A stretch of 64,000 bases of DNA from positions 2,463,038-2,527,037 of the forward strand of contig NC_061075.1 in the NCBI RefSeq assembly GCF_021917145.1, written 5' to 3'. A model generated the notes under the pieces. The model saw nothing but the letters and a program-made list of their open reading frames with translations. It was not told the DNA's origin and made no database searches. Below, piece by piece: positions 1-11,522 of the stretch (position 1 is the stretch's first letter; each line of letters opens with the position of its first letter). This stretch comes from Hypomesus transpacificus. Lineage: Eukaryota > Chordata > Actinopteri > Osmeriformes > Osmeridae. Made by a program: the position numbers and the translations under genes.

Positions 1-778
1 AGAGGTAGACAGTACAGGTACTGTACCTCTGTATTGGCCAGATCCACAGAGCTGGACACACATCTGGAAACATGCTTACCAGCACGCGGAGAGCTCATTT
101 ATCTTAAACACACACATATACAGACTCATGACATCTACACACAGACACACATACGTTTACACATGAGCACACACAGACCCGTCTCTCATGCAGAGCCAGC
201 ATGGGTCACCTCCAGGGTGATGACGACTGACCGTAACGTCGGTGTGGGTCACAAGACCACCTTTCTCTCTCTTTGTCTCTCTCTCTCTCTGCCTCCTCTC
301 TCCCTCCATTCAGGTCTCCGCTCTTCAGTCTCCCTCTGCCTCCCCCTAGTCTTCCTCTTGTAACATCCCTGCAGAAATATTAGTCTTCCTGTCCCAGCGG
401 GCCCCAGGGGGAGCGAGGTGTGAGGTGTCCGCCAGTCACCCGTGTCTTTGACCCTGAGCGTGGCCGGTGTGGAACCAGGGAAAACATGGAGTTAGACTGC
501 CACCTGCTGGGGAGATCTGGTACTGAACCCAAAGTTAAACTGGCAGAAGTTATGAAACGTCCTCAAAAGGATGCTAAAGTTAAACAACTCCAGTCCAACG
601 CTCGGCAACGCTTCGTGGATGTTCTCCGACTCTCTCCAGCGTTCTGCGACCTTCCCTAGACGTTCTCCAACATTCTCCAGTGTTCTCCACCCCTCCGGAG
701 CGCTCTGCAGTCCAACATAAATAACCATGCAGAAGGAAGAAGGAGGAAATGCCTTCAGATCTGGCTCAGAAGAAGAGA

Positions 779-813
<35 letters not shown>

Positions 814-1306
814 GTTGTGACTGTGCGCCTGTGTGATACTGAGTAGGCTGTGTGTGTGAGCATTTCTGCCTGTGAGTGTGTGTGACTGTGTGATACTGGG
901 GAAGTTGTGTGTGTGCGTGTTTGTGTGACTCTGATATGGGGGGGGGGGTGTATATGTGTGTGTAGGACTATTGTGGACAGATATACTAGGGAGGCTGTGT
1001 ATATGTGTGGCTGTGTGATATAGGGGAGTGTGTGTGTGTGTGTGTGGGTGTAGGACTGTTGTGGATAGATATATGGGTCGAGTGGGGAGCAGTGTGGGTC
1101 TGATGTTCTTGCCAGGCTGTTCTCCTCGGAGTCTGTGCTACACATTTATCTAGAAGGCATCTCTCAACATGGAGAGGTGTTCATGTGGAAAGAGTAGCCT
1201 TTCATTTCCTTCACCCCCTCTTTTCTCTTTTCCTGCATTTCATTTTTGTAATGTCCCTGGAATCTGATGATTCCATGAGTGTGTTCATTGTGTGTGTGTG
1301 CCTGTG

Positions 1307-1317
1307 TGAGAGAGAGA

Positions 1318-1365
<48 letters not shown>

Positions 1366-1385
1366 AAAGAACGAACGAACGAACA
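1307..1385. repeat. (GA)n microsatellite with (GAAC)n tail
   Basis: Mostly perfect GA dinucleotides followed by a short GAAC tetranucleotide run. Open reading frames crossing it encode only repeated Arg/Glu or Ser/Leu and are not genes. Confidence 0.95.
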
Positions 1386-4300
1386 GGAAATAAGAAACAG
1401 AAAGGAAAAAAAGAACAAGTGTGGCTGGGATTCTTTCACTATAAGAGTTTTAGCAGCTGCTCTCTAAGCTTAGTGTGTTTGTGTGTGTATGTAGCTCGGA
1501 CACCCCTGTAAGGGGGGGGCTCGCAGTGTGACTCAGTCTCCATCCCTTCATCCATCCTCCCTCCCGGCCTAGTGCTCGTTCGAAGGCCTGGTTTCCATGA
1601 GATCAGATCACCCCTACGAGGTGAGATGTTAGACCGGTTTGCAGACAGGCTAACATAGTGGTTAGCTGAGCGGTCAGCTAGCCAACCAGCTCGCAGCTAG
1701 ATGGGGAACAGTAGGTCAAACGGAACCGAGTCGTTTGTTCTGAGTTTGAGACAGCAGCTTTGACGTGTGAATTGTTCCACGTTCTGTGGAAAACATGAAC
1801 TAAGTCACCTCCGTCAGAGCCCGGTGTGAGTCGTCGTGTTTCAAGAACATTTATGAGAAAATGTTTTTTCAAACGATCAGCAGGACCAGATTCAGACAGC
1901 TCCTTGGAAACCGCCGGCCTTATTTCTTTATGAAAACATGACTGTTTGAACAAGCAAGCAGACCCACAATGCTCTCTGTATTCCAGCCAAGCTTGTTCCT
2001 AACACTACAGAATTCTCTAACTAGTGAACCATGTATACCCTGGTTCTACAAGATGAAACCAGAAGTTCTGCACTGGTCTGGTTCTAGACGACAGGCTTTA
2101 TTAACCGATCTATCACTGTATCAGGGAGGTCACATTGTGATGACAGCTATCAAAATATGTGACATCTTTTGCCCAGACACAGACTCACCACACCGAAGAC
2201 TGCTGGTTACTGGCACGAGTGGCCTTTAACAGACAGAGGAAGGTAGGCAGGAAGGAGGGCTCTGCTGGGCCCGGCTGGTTCTTCTAGGAAAGAGGATATC
2301 TGATGTCACGCCTGCTCGGACTTTGCTCCTCTGGGTTGGCTGGAACCTCAAAGGAGGAGGGGGCGGTGGGGATGGGGTGCTCACATAAACATGATGGATG
2401 GATGGATGGATGATGTCACACATGTGGATATTTACTGTTTTTGTCACACGCATGTTCCTCTCTCTCCTTTTTTCTTCATCTCTCTCTTCCCCTCCATCAC
2501 TTCCTCCCTCCCTCTATCTCCCTTCTCCACTCTCAGCCCTCCTCATGTCCAGATGTGGTCAACATCAGAGTCCAGCAGGGTCCAGCAGTGTCCAGCAGGA
2601 CCACTACAGTTCACTGGTTTCCTGGTCCAGTCCAGAGAGAGATGACTCCATCACACAGCAGTCCAGCCTCACCCCGCCTCCTCCCAATTCATCCCAATCC
2701 ATCCTGTCTGAAGAGTGTGCTTGTTACCAGAACCATTCTTCTCCTGCTCTTCCACATCTCCCTCCTTCCTTCCATGCTCTTCCATTCCTATACTGGCTCC
2801 CTCCTCTCCTCAGTCCTTTCTTCCCTCCTTCCCTCTCTCTCGATCCCTATCTTTCCTCCTTCCCTCCTTCCCTCTCTAATACTCTCACTCCTTCCCTCCC
2901 TCCCTCCTCCATTTTCATATTCTCTTTGATTTATGCACTGTGGTTTGTTCACCCGTAACCTTGTCATCGTGAGCGGTGATATAGGGCCTTGTTAATGTTC
3001 CTCGGCTGATCTGGCAGGGCCTGGGGAGAGGACGGGGGGGAGAGGGGGAAGGATGGAGGGAGGATGGAGGGAGGAGGGGGGAACAACTTGGCTAGAGTGG
3101 TGGGGCGGGGTGCTGCAAATGCACCAGCAGAGCCAGGATCCAGGGAAAGCCTTCCAGGGTTTGGATTAGGAGGGGCTGGCTGGCTGGATCCTGGGGCAGT
3201 CCCCACTCCACAGCCAGCTCCAGAGTGGGGAGGGGGGTGGGAGGTTAGTGGGGCTAGGGAACTCAGGGGGGACTTTGGGGGGCTTTGGAGGGGCTGGGGT
3301 AGTTTCCACTCCACCATCGGCTCCAGACCCGTATCTCTGGATCCTCCAGGAGGATAGCCAATCACAACATAGCTCCTCCAAGACAGGACGTGGAGGTCCA
3401 ACAGTGAGACCTCCAGCTTCTCCAGGACTCCAGCACTCTGCTAATGAGAGGAGCAGAGCTCCATTCAGTACCGCTGTCCTGTGACATGTGGAGCCACTGG
3501 GGGGGGACTGGGAGGATTGTGGCTGCTGGTGGAGGGGGGGGAGGTTGACCCCAGAAGTTCAGCATCAAAGACAAAGATACACACCTGTAACCATGGATAC
3601 AGGTTCCTTGACCTGTGACCATAAAGCTGGACCAGCGAGCTGTATTCCAGGTGACCAAACACATGTAACAGATCCTCAGTCCCCCCCCCCCCTCCCACCC
3701 CCTCCAATCCCCCTCACACACACACATCCTCTGCTCTGGGAAGCACAGTGTTAACCCTTCTCTGCTCTGCCAAGCAAAAGGAGTGTTAGCTGTGGGCCGA
3801 GAGGCTGAATGAACAGCCACTACGTATGGGGTTTCCCTGGGAGAAGAGCAGGGTCAGGGCCTGGAGAGAGGGAACGCTATTTAGACTGGGTTTATTTGAC
3901 TGGGTTCATTAGTCTGGGTTAATTCGACTAGGATAATTAGACTGGGTTAATTAAACAGGGTTCGTCAGACTGGGTTAATTGGAGTAGCTAATTAGTGAGG
4001 AAGACTTGATTTTGACAAGACCAGCGTTACCACTGGGTGTGATGCGAGTGCATTCGTGTATAGTGTGCACTACGCTCATACATCGTGAACACAAAACATG
4101 CACGGATGAACTAGCTCCAGTTTCCTCCACCCACACGCTGGGCTCAAGGCTGCTGATGTGAAACTTGGAGAGCCACAAGACAAACCCTGACTTCCTCTCC
4201 CTGTCCTTCCAGCTCAGGAACTTATTTTTGGTTCCAGAGGAAGACTTCTGTCGTCGCTGCACAATCTTCTTGGTGTTTCAATGGAGCAACATCGCCCCCT

Positions 4301-5429
4301 ATTGCCCCCTGTGAGTGAACTGCACTCAATACACTGATAGCTACATCTGTGTATGACAGGCCTCTGAGTCCATTCTTTGTTCTACTCGGACAACAGCAGA
4401 TGCAGTGATTTTACATGAGACTGATGGGGAGAGGAAGCGACTTCTGGTTTCACAGAGGGCAACTGTGCTGGGAGACGATGCCATTGGTCAGGAAGGATGT
4501 CCGAAGACCTAAATACTCTGGCGGTAAAAATAACCTCAACTAGGTTCTTTAAGGACATAATCCCAGCATGAGTGGAATAGGAAGGAGCTTTCATGGTTGG
4601 CATATGAATTCATAACGCGTCCGCAGTCTCTGGCCAGCTGTGATTTCTAATTTTCCTGTCAGTCTTTGCTTCCAAGGCTGTACTGTAATTACCCTCTGGG
4701 ATACCCTGGCAACAACACCAGCTTATTTTTATTTCCCTGCTCATGATGAAGCCATGGGTGTAATCAGTGTGCTGCTGGGGTGTGTGTGTATCGGGGGGTG
4801 GGGGGGAGGGGGGGGCTGCTTGAGTCATTCGAGTCTCGCTTTATTCAAAAGCAGTGAATTGATATTCTTTATTTGTAAAAACAAAACAAAAACAACATCT
4901 ATAAAGGCACCATTTCCAGATAGGTATGTTTACATGGTAAGTGGAGTAGCACAGAGAGAATGAATCACCGAGTGGCTGTTCTATAACCTTCGCTAAAGTT
5001 AGCGTTCACATTGGAAACCGAGGCTAAAAGAAGCACTTTGCCAGCGGAGCCGAGCTGCCAAAAGGGGAAACATGAACACAACACTCCCCAAAACACTCAT
5101 CATCCCCTGAGTGCTGGTTATTTACTCGTTTTGTGCGTATCATCACTGATGTCATTTCATACATTTTATAAAACACGTTCAATCATTCCCCATGACTGTT
5201 TGAGGTTGTGTGAAAGCACCAAAACACACAACAACAACAACACGCGAGAGAGACTGAATACTAGATTGTTCTCTGGGGTTTTGTCGTGAGAAAGTTGGAA
5301 AGTTCTGTGTGAACTTTAGCACCAGAGGGTTTTAGAAGAACGTCGACAAAACACACACACACCCTGGTGCCACCAGGATCAGAGGAGATAACACTAATGT
5401 ATATATTGATTTAGAAGAAACATATGACT

Positions 5430-5475
5430 TTGTGATCTGCAGTCACATGCTCTGCCACTGAGCTATGCCCACATT
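5430..5475 (-). repeat. tRNA-Cys-like SINE head remnant
   Basis: On the minus strand the sequence reads GGGCATAGCTCAGTGGCAGA and continues through an anticodon-like GACTGCAGATC. This resembles the D-arm and anticodon arm of tRNA-Cys (GCA), but the T-arm is lost, so it is a degraded SINE head and not a tRNA gene. Related heads lie at 37405-37460 (plus) and 46981-47040 (minus). Confidence 0.5.
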
Positions 5476-6177
5476 AGAGAACATGAGGTCTACCAGGGGT
5501 TGGATTAAATACACAGCTAAATTAGGTCTTGATTCATTAAATGGATTTACCAGGGATTCAACTGGTCTACTAGGGGTTAGATTAGATAAACTCCACTCAA
5601 ACTCAGACATACTAGGAAAGTGCTAATGTGCAGGTCTACCACTACTATGACATGGTGTCATTCACATTATTACCATGAATCTGAATACTGGGTAGTAAAA
5701 TATCGTTGACCCTCATCATAGATGAGGGTCATTGTGAATAGTTAAGGATTACATCAAACACATCAACACAAATAGAATCTAGCCTACAGCACTCTGGGGA
5801 TCCTTGATTAGCATACAGGAAACACAAATACCAATGAGAATCAAAGCCAGCGGGTTAAAGTTCAAAATGAGACTTTGATTGATAAGAAGTAATGTAGATG
5901 TACTGAGAGGTGTGTGGCCCTGGAGTCTGGGGTCTGGTCAGCTGCAGGGCCTCACAGGAGACTGGTGGTCAGACGGCCAGAGGAGAGACTCCTGTTGTGG
6001 CTAAAAACCTAGAGAGGAAGAGGGAGAGAGGGGGGGGACAGGAAGTGGGGAGGAGGACGTTAAGAGTCTGGAGCTGTGTTGCCATGGTTCAGTTTTGCTG
6101 TGGTTCAGTCGTGTGTGTACTCACCCTGGGTGCGGAGGAGGGAAGGCATGTTACACAGGGTCAGAAAGACAACACAC

Positions 6178-6231
6178 TTAGTTCCACTGGCAGAGAGAGA
6201 GAGGGGGGGGACAGGGAGAGAGAGGGAGAGG

Positions 6232-6288
<57 letters not shown>

Positions 6289-9200
6289 AGAGAAAGAGAG
6301 AGAGAGGGGGGGGGGGGGAGGAGAGAGAAAGAGGGAGGGAGAGAGAGAGAGAGGGTCAGGGAGAGACTCACCAGAGTACGGGTGGGACTACCAGAACGGG
6401 ACCGCACTGGACTGGAGCTCCTGCTGCGACTCCTCCACTGTAACACACACAAACACACACACACATACATACACACACACACATACACACAGCTTACATC
6501 AGCCATCAATGTCATACATAGCCTCATTAACAATTGGATCAATTAACATAGAGTTGAATGTGTGTGTGCGTTCATGCATGCATGTGAGCGTGTGCGTGTG
6601 CGTGTGTGCGTGTGTGTGTGTACCAGGGCTCCTCTCCTGGTGACTGCCTCTCCCTTCACGAGCACAAAGTCTCCCTCCATCAGAGCAGGCCACACATGGT
6701 AGACCACCAGCGGAGCAGTGAACTCCGAGTCATAACTACGACGATACCTGGAGAGAGGGAGGGGGGAGGGGGGGGGAGATAGTGTGTATATGTGAGAGAG
6801 AGCGTGACACAGAAAGAGTGAGCGTGAGTGCGAAAGATAGCTTAGCTTAGAGTGACCTCTAGTGGCAGGTTAGCGTTAGACCTGGTCAAACTATGGATGA
6901 ACGACAGACAACCAGCAAGCCTGTATCCAACACACAACTTCCTATCTATTTATAATTCAATGAGTCAAACCCATTTTCTTCTTTCATTTGAACAGCTGAA
7001 TGTAACAACAAACTTGATCTATGAATTGATTGTGTCCGTGTGTGTGTCCGTGTGTGCGTGGTCAAGCCCAGGTGGCGGCCTGACCTGGTGTCGTTGTAGA
7101 GCTCTCCGTCGCTGGTGAAGGCCAGGTCCAGGGGAGGGTCCAGGGTCTGCATGGCGAACGCCACGCGGCACACCTCCCTGATGAAGCTGCTGATCAGGAC
7201 CAAGTCCACCTCCCGCGGGAACGAGATCCGAGGGTTCACATTCATGGCGTCGATGACTTCCTGGAAACACGCACACACACACGCGCCGTCACACACGCCC
7301 AGGAGAGAACACACAGGTATGTGCGTCTCTGTGCATGTGACGGCGTGTATGTGTGAGTGTGTGTGTGTGTAACCACCTGTGTGTGTGTGTGTGAGGGAGC
7401 GGGCTTACGTTAACGCTGGCCTGTACGTCGTAAAGGTCCAGATTCCTGGTGATGTAGTCCAGTGCAGCCTCCTCCAGCGTCCCGGGCCCCAGGTGGGCGG
7501 GAGACAGGGTCTTCCTCACACGCAGGCGGAACTGCCGAAAGGCCAGCTTAGCAGCCTGGAATGACTCCTGACCATCACACACACACACGCACACATGCAC
7601 ACACACACCCACACACGCACACACACACATGCACACACACATCCACCCACACACGCACACACACACATGCACACACACATCCACCCACACACGCACACAC
7701 ATGCACACACACATCCACCCACACACACACGCACACATGCACACACACAGCGAGAACAGATCAGCTACAACATCAGGAAAAATACGCTATTTGTTCATAC
7801 TGAGGTGGACACGAGGGGTGGTTGCTAGGGGCGGTTGCTACGGTAGGAGTGGTTGCTAGGGGCGGTTGCTACAGTGAGGGTGGTCGCCAGGAGGGCGGTT
7901 GCCGAGGGATTGTCATACCACGGTGGCGATGAACAGGATCCTCTGCACCATCTCCAGGTCGTCGTGGTAACGCCTCAGCATGCTCTGGGCCTCCAGGCGC
8001 TCCACAGCGTACAGGTCGCCGTAGCGAGACAACAGCCGGGCGTGGCGGGAGGAGAGGGTGAGGCGGGCCCGTGTGGGAGAGTCCCTCCTCATGGGGCTGG
8101 GGGAGCGGGAGCGCCTGGGGGGGGGGCTGGGGGAGCGGCTACGGATCAGTCTGAGGGGGAGAGGAGGGAGGGGGGTTGGAAGATGGGGTTGGGAGAGGGG
8201 AGGTGGTAGGTGAGACAGAGGTAGATGAGGGTAAAATAGAGGAGATGGGGTACTGTGTGCCAGTTTAGTTGTGGGTATGAGAGACTGTGGGTGCCTGTGC
8301 ATGTGAGTGTGTGTCTGCACATGCATGTGTGCGTGTGTGTGTATCACCTCTCCTGCAGCATGCTTTTCTCAGCAGTGAGGAAAATGACCTCATCCCTCAG
8401 CATTCGAACCTGCTTCTCATAATCATCCAGAACATCCACCTTCCTCTTATACACTTGCAGCTGGTCCTGCGCTGCCCGCAGCCTGGGACACACACACACA
8501 GACACACACAGACCCACACACACAGACACACAGACACACACAGACACACACACACAGACACACACAGACACACACACACAGACACACACAGACACACACA
8601 GACACACACACAATCCCAGGAACATATGATGACCATCGGCACCTGGACTTGACTGTATTGGAATCTTCTAGAAGGTTGAAGGTTACTCACTCATCCTTCA
8701 GTTGCAGGATCTCATCCTCGGTGGCCAGCAGGGTGGTGGCGGACTTGTTCTTGGTGTCGTCCAGCACCATATGGGCGTCAGACAGTCTACAACGGGTAAT
8801 AACAGTCACACAACAGGTTATGATGACACAGTCATCCAACTGGTTATAACAATCGCAACTGGTGACAGCTGTCATGCAACAGCAGGACTTCCTGAAGGAC
8901 TAGCAGGACTTCCGGTAGGACTCACTCCTGCTTGACAGAGTCCAGCTGCAGCCGTGTGGAGCTCAGTTGAGCCTCCATCTTGTTCATGTCTTCATCATGG
9001 GAGGCTGAGAGCACTCTGATCTTCCTCTCCTTCTCCACCGATTCCTACACTCACACACACACACACACACGTAGCCGCACACACACGCCATGTTAACCTG
9101 GTATTTATTTATCTTGCAAAAGAGATGTATAGTATCAGTGAACCCCTCCTGGGTCAAAATAAATAAATAAAATAGATAAAAACCCAACAGATGTTTCCAG

Positions 9201-10443
9201 AATGGGTAGGGAAGAAAAAAAGGGTTGGGAGGAGAGGGCAGTCATTGGCTGAGCTCTGAGAGGCAGTGTCACTTGGTTACTCACCTGGATGAGGTTGAGG
9301 CTGGTGTCCGTGGTGACCGAGGGTGTTGCCATGGAGAAGCAGGTGCCCAGCCAGGGCAGCAGGCGTGATTTGAGTGTGTCGACTCCGCCATAGTGCCCAC
9401 CTGGTGCACAGGAGGAAGCAGGGAAGGGTCAGAGGTTATAGATAACACTACCTTTTCTGGCAGTGAGGGTCAGAGTTCATAGGTCAACACTACCTTCTCT
9501 AGCAGTAAGATTGAGGATGTTGAAGAGCTGGCTCTGGATCTTGGCAGTCAGCTCCACCAGCTCACAGCACCTGTTCAGGTTCTGATCACAGGACACCACC
9601 TGAACAGGTGACACACAGGTCAGGCAGGTCAGACAGTTGACAGCCAAGTTAGACAGGTGACAAAGGGGTGAGAGACAGGTGACTGAGTTTAAGAAGGCTT
9701 TAAAGAAACATGGCCTAAATCTAGAACAGTCACAGTCTTTTCCAGTCAATCGATTGGCTCCTTCAGCCAGAAACAGTGTGTTTACTTCTACGTATTTAAC
9801 CGCGTTCATTCATACATTTTTACTTTTAATCAAGAATCATTATTTTGCATTAATAAGTATCGGTGGAAGGCAATAGTCTTACAGTGAAACATGTCCATCT
9901 TTTAGCACGAGGGGGCGCAAGGAAGGGTTTAACTGTAACCATGACGACTGGCGTCCATAGCAACCAAACTTTGCCGGGAAATCATTGTGTTCTGATAAAA
10001 ACGAGTAAATTCCATTACACTGTCGCATATTTTGTTACATTAATTTAAGATCAATTGTGACCTCGATAAAACCTGAAGTTCAAATTGCTTCTCTAGTTTA
10101 CTCAAGTGCTGTGATGGCACTGGAAGTAGTGTATACTTTTTTAAGTAATTTAAGGTAAACATAAAATGTTTGGAATCAATTTAGGATTACGGTCAGATCC
10201 AATAAATTCACTGAAATCATCCTATTTTAGGGTTTATAGTAGTTCAGTAAAAACTGAAAACAAGCACGAATAGCGGAGTAGGACTAAAAAGCAGCCTACT
10301 CCTTAACAGTATTCAATGATCAGATTGAGGTCACACGTAAATAATGAATGACTTACATGATAGTCTTTGTACCAGGACTCAAGTTTGTCTTGCAGAACAA
10401 TGAAGGAAGATGTGTTCACCAGCCTCCGGAGAGAGTCGGCCAT
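6178..10443 (-). CDS. spata18: Mitochondria-eating protein (SPATA18/MIEAP)
   Basis: Twelve minus-strand exons in consistent phase: 10357-10443, 9494-9599, 9285-9400, 8926-9044, 8691-8786, 8348-8482, 7919-8150, 7409-7567, 7085-7260, 6624-6747, 6372-6437 and a tentative last exon ending at 6178. That gives about 474 residues; human has 538. The start [11 protein letters not shown] follows no closer upstream ATG. The N-terminal part ([20 protein letters not shown], then [12 protein letters not shown]) is family-typical. The middle (exons 4-6) is predicted coiled coil, exon 7 opens with an Arg/Ser stretch, and the C-terminal MIEAP domain includes [16 protein letters not shown] and [13 protein letters not shown]. 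Known role: p53-induced protein that acts at mitochondria to remove oxidised or damaged mitochondrial material. It is head to head with sgcb. The stop is uncertain: a splice from 6372 to 6186 gives Trp-Asn-stop. Confidence 0.93.
6189..6360. repeat. (GA)n-rich tract in spata18 last intron
   Basis: GA/GGGA low-complexity run directly downstream (minus strand) of spata18 exon 11. On the minus strand it is a long pyrimidine tract leading into the tentative terminal exon. Confidence 0.9.
7572..7750. repeat. CA-based minisatellite next to spata18 exon 8
   Basis: Units of roughly 30-34 bp made of CACACA with ATGCACAC and ATCCACCC interruptions. It begins a few bases upstream (minus strand) of the exon 8 acceptor at 7568, so the usual pyrimidine tract of that splice site is replaced by alternating TG. 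Confidence 0.9.
7808..7912. repeat. GGTTGCTA repeat abutting spata18 exon 7 donor
   Basis: Imperfect units of GGGGCGGTTGCTACGGTAG type, five or so copies. The repeat starts a few bases into intron 7 (donor GTATGAC at 7918). A similar motif, GGTTGCTAGG, forms the dcun1d4 repeat at 28541-28741. Confidence 0.7.
8485..8612. repeat. (CACACAGA)n repeat next to spata18 exon 6
   Basis: Tandem CACACAGACA units immediately upstream (minus strand) of the exon 6 acceptor at 8483. The tract is alternating TG rather than pyrimidine-rich on the transcribed sense. Confidence 0.9.
9420..9600 (-). repeat. Duplicated 5' splice site of spata18 exon 2
   Basis: The real donor reads CTAGAGAAG|GTAGTGTT (exon end 9494). 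About 60 bases into the intron (about 9450) a near copy reads CCAGAAAAG|GTAGTGTT, with related flanks (TCTGACCCTCACTGCC against the exon end ATCTTACTGCT). The copy would add a short intron-derived segment if used. Confidence 0.65.
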
Positions 10444-11522
10444 GTCCTCTTGCTAATCCTGCAAGCCTTGAAACGCTGCTGGACACTCCGAGGGATTTAA
10501 CCTCGTCTGCTACGAGAGCGCCCGTGACCGGCGCGCGCCCGTCCTTTACACCCAAGTTGTAAAAATTCTTCCACTTGACGTTGTTATCCTACCTTCACTA
10601 CAGATGCCAAGCAGCACTGGAGTTGTAGCAACGCCTTTAGTACGATTGAGAGTGTTTATTCAAGTTTCTGACATTGTTCTCTGTGTAGACCTGTGTCTCC
10701 GGCCATGCATCGGTCCAAGAACTCTGACACAGAGGTCTGCGTTCGGACGGACGCAGGTGTCTGTGATGTAATGAAGCGGCCCATTGTAATGTCATACTGT
10801 CAAACGACACCGGGTCTCGAGCCAACAGCGGGCTATCCAAAAGGCAGTCCCGTGTCGTTAACATACCGGGTAGAGCAGCTCCGATGCTACACTAGTGCCA
10901 TCTTAAACTGGTTGAACTTGTCCCAATTTTGTGTTTTTAATTTAAATACCAGGAGTCTCAGGCTCAAGTGCAGTCTCAAGCTCTGACCCTCTTGCAAAAG
11001 AGATTTCAAATCTCAATGAGCCTTTTGGTTAAATAAAGGTCAGATAAAAATACAATAATATCCTTTCTCATAATAAAGACGTGAGACGCATAAAGCAATC
11101 CAGTAGAAAGACGTCCCATAGAAGCCAGGAGAAAGTTGTACAGGCGTAATTGCTTGGCCCAAGTTCATTAGCCCCGCCCTTGAGTTATCTATGGAAAATC
11201 TGAATGGCCATCCATATGTGTGTTTTTCTATTTTGGAATCCTGACGAGGGCTCTCCCATTGGTCGCTGACACGGGGAGCAACCACCTCTCTCGCGCACGG
11301 GAACTACGCGTGTAAAAAGCGTACTTTGTAGAAAACTATTGAAAAAACACGAATTTGTTTTTTGTTTCATTTATAAGGAGTACGGTTACTATTCATAGTG
11401 TCTATAATACGCGCCCACTACAACGCGTACACGGTCGTATATTATATGGGCTCACTCACACCCGTCCCCTCCTCCGCTATTTCTGACGCCCGCGCTGTCA
11501 AACGCGCTGAGGGAGGGACAAC
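10444..11522. promoter_or_regulatory. spata18-sgcb shared intergenic region
   Basis: About 1.08 kb between two divergently transcribed start codons, so it must hold the promoters of both genes. The part next to sgcb (about 11270-11520) has CpG-containing short words such as CTCGCGCACGG and AACGCGTAC; the part next to spata18 has GGCGCGCGCCCG near 10530. I see no clear TATA box. A retroposon-like 3' end lies inside at about 10985-11050. Confidence 0.6.
10985..11050 (+). mobile_element. Retroposon-like 3' end fragment
   Basis: Contains AGATTTCAAATCTCAATGAG followed by a GGTTAAATAAAGG ending, a motif that recurs at 3' ends of dispersed repeats in many fish genomes. The family name is not asserted. 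Confidence 0.45.

Larger units (their letters stand above)
1..6177. other. Gene-poor region left of spata18
   Basis: I find no exon with family similarity here on either strand. In mammals the neighbour on this side of SPATA18 is USP46, but I see no USP46 coding sequence. The stretch holds a GT/GA microsatellite (about 776-815), the GA repeat at 1307-1385, an (ATGG)n run (2393-2413), G-rich imperfect repeats around 3030-3300, and a tRNA-Cys-like remnant at 5430-5475. Open frames in it are low complexity or lack splice context. Part of it may be the 3' UTR of spata18 (minus strand). Confidence 0.6.

Noticed and set aside
492-1145. Minus-strand frame of 217 residues rich in Thr-His
   Set aside because: Codes mostly from CA/GT microsatellites, no family similarity and no splice context.
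3064-3357. Gly-rich 97-residue plus-strand frame
   Set aside because: G-rich imperfect repeat sequence, open on both strands; nothing recognisable.
10693-10986. 97-residue frame between spata18 and sgcb
   Set aside because: Not similar to anything I know and located in the shared promoter region.
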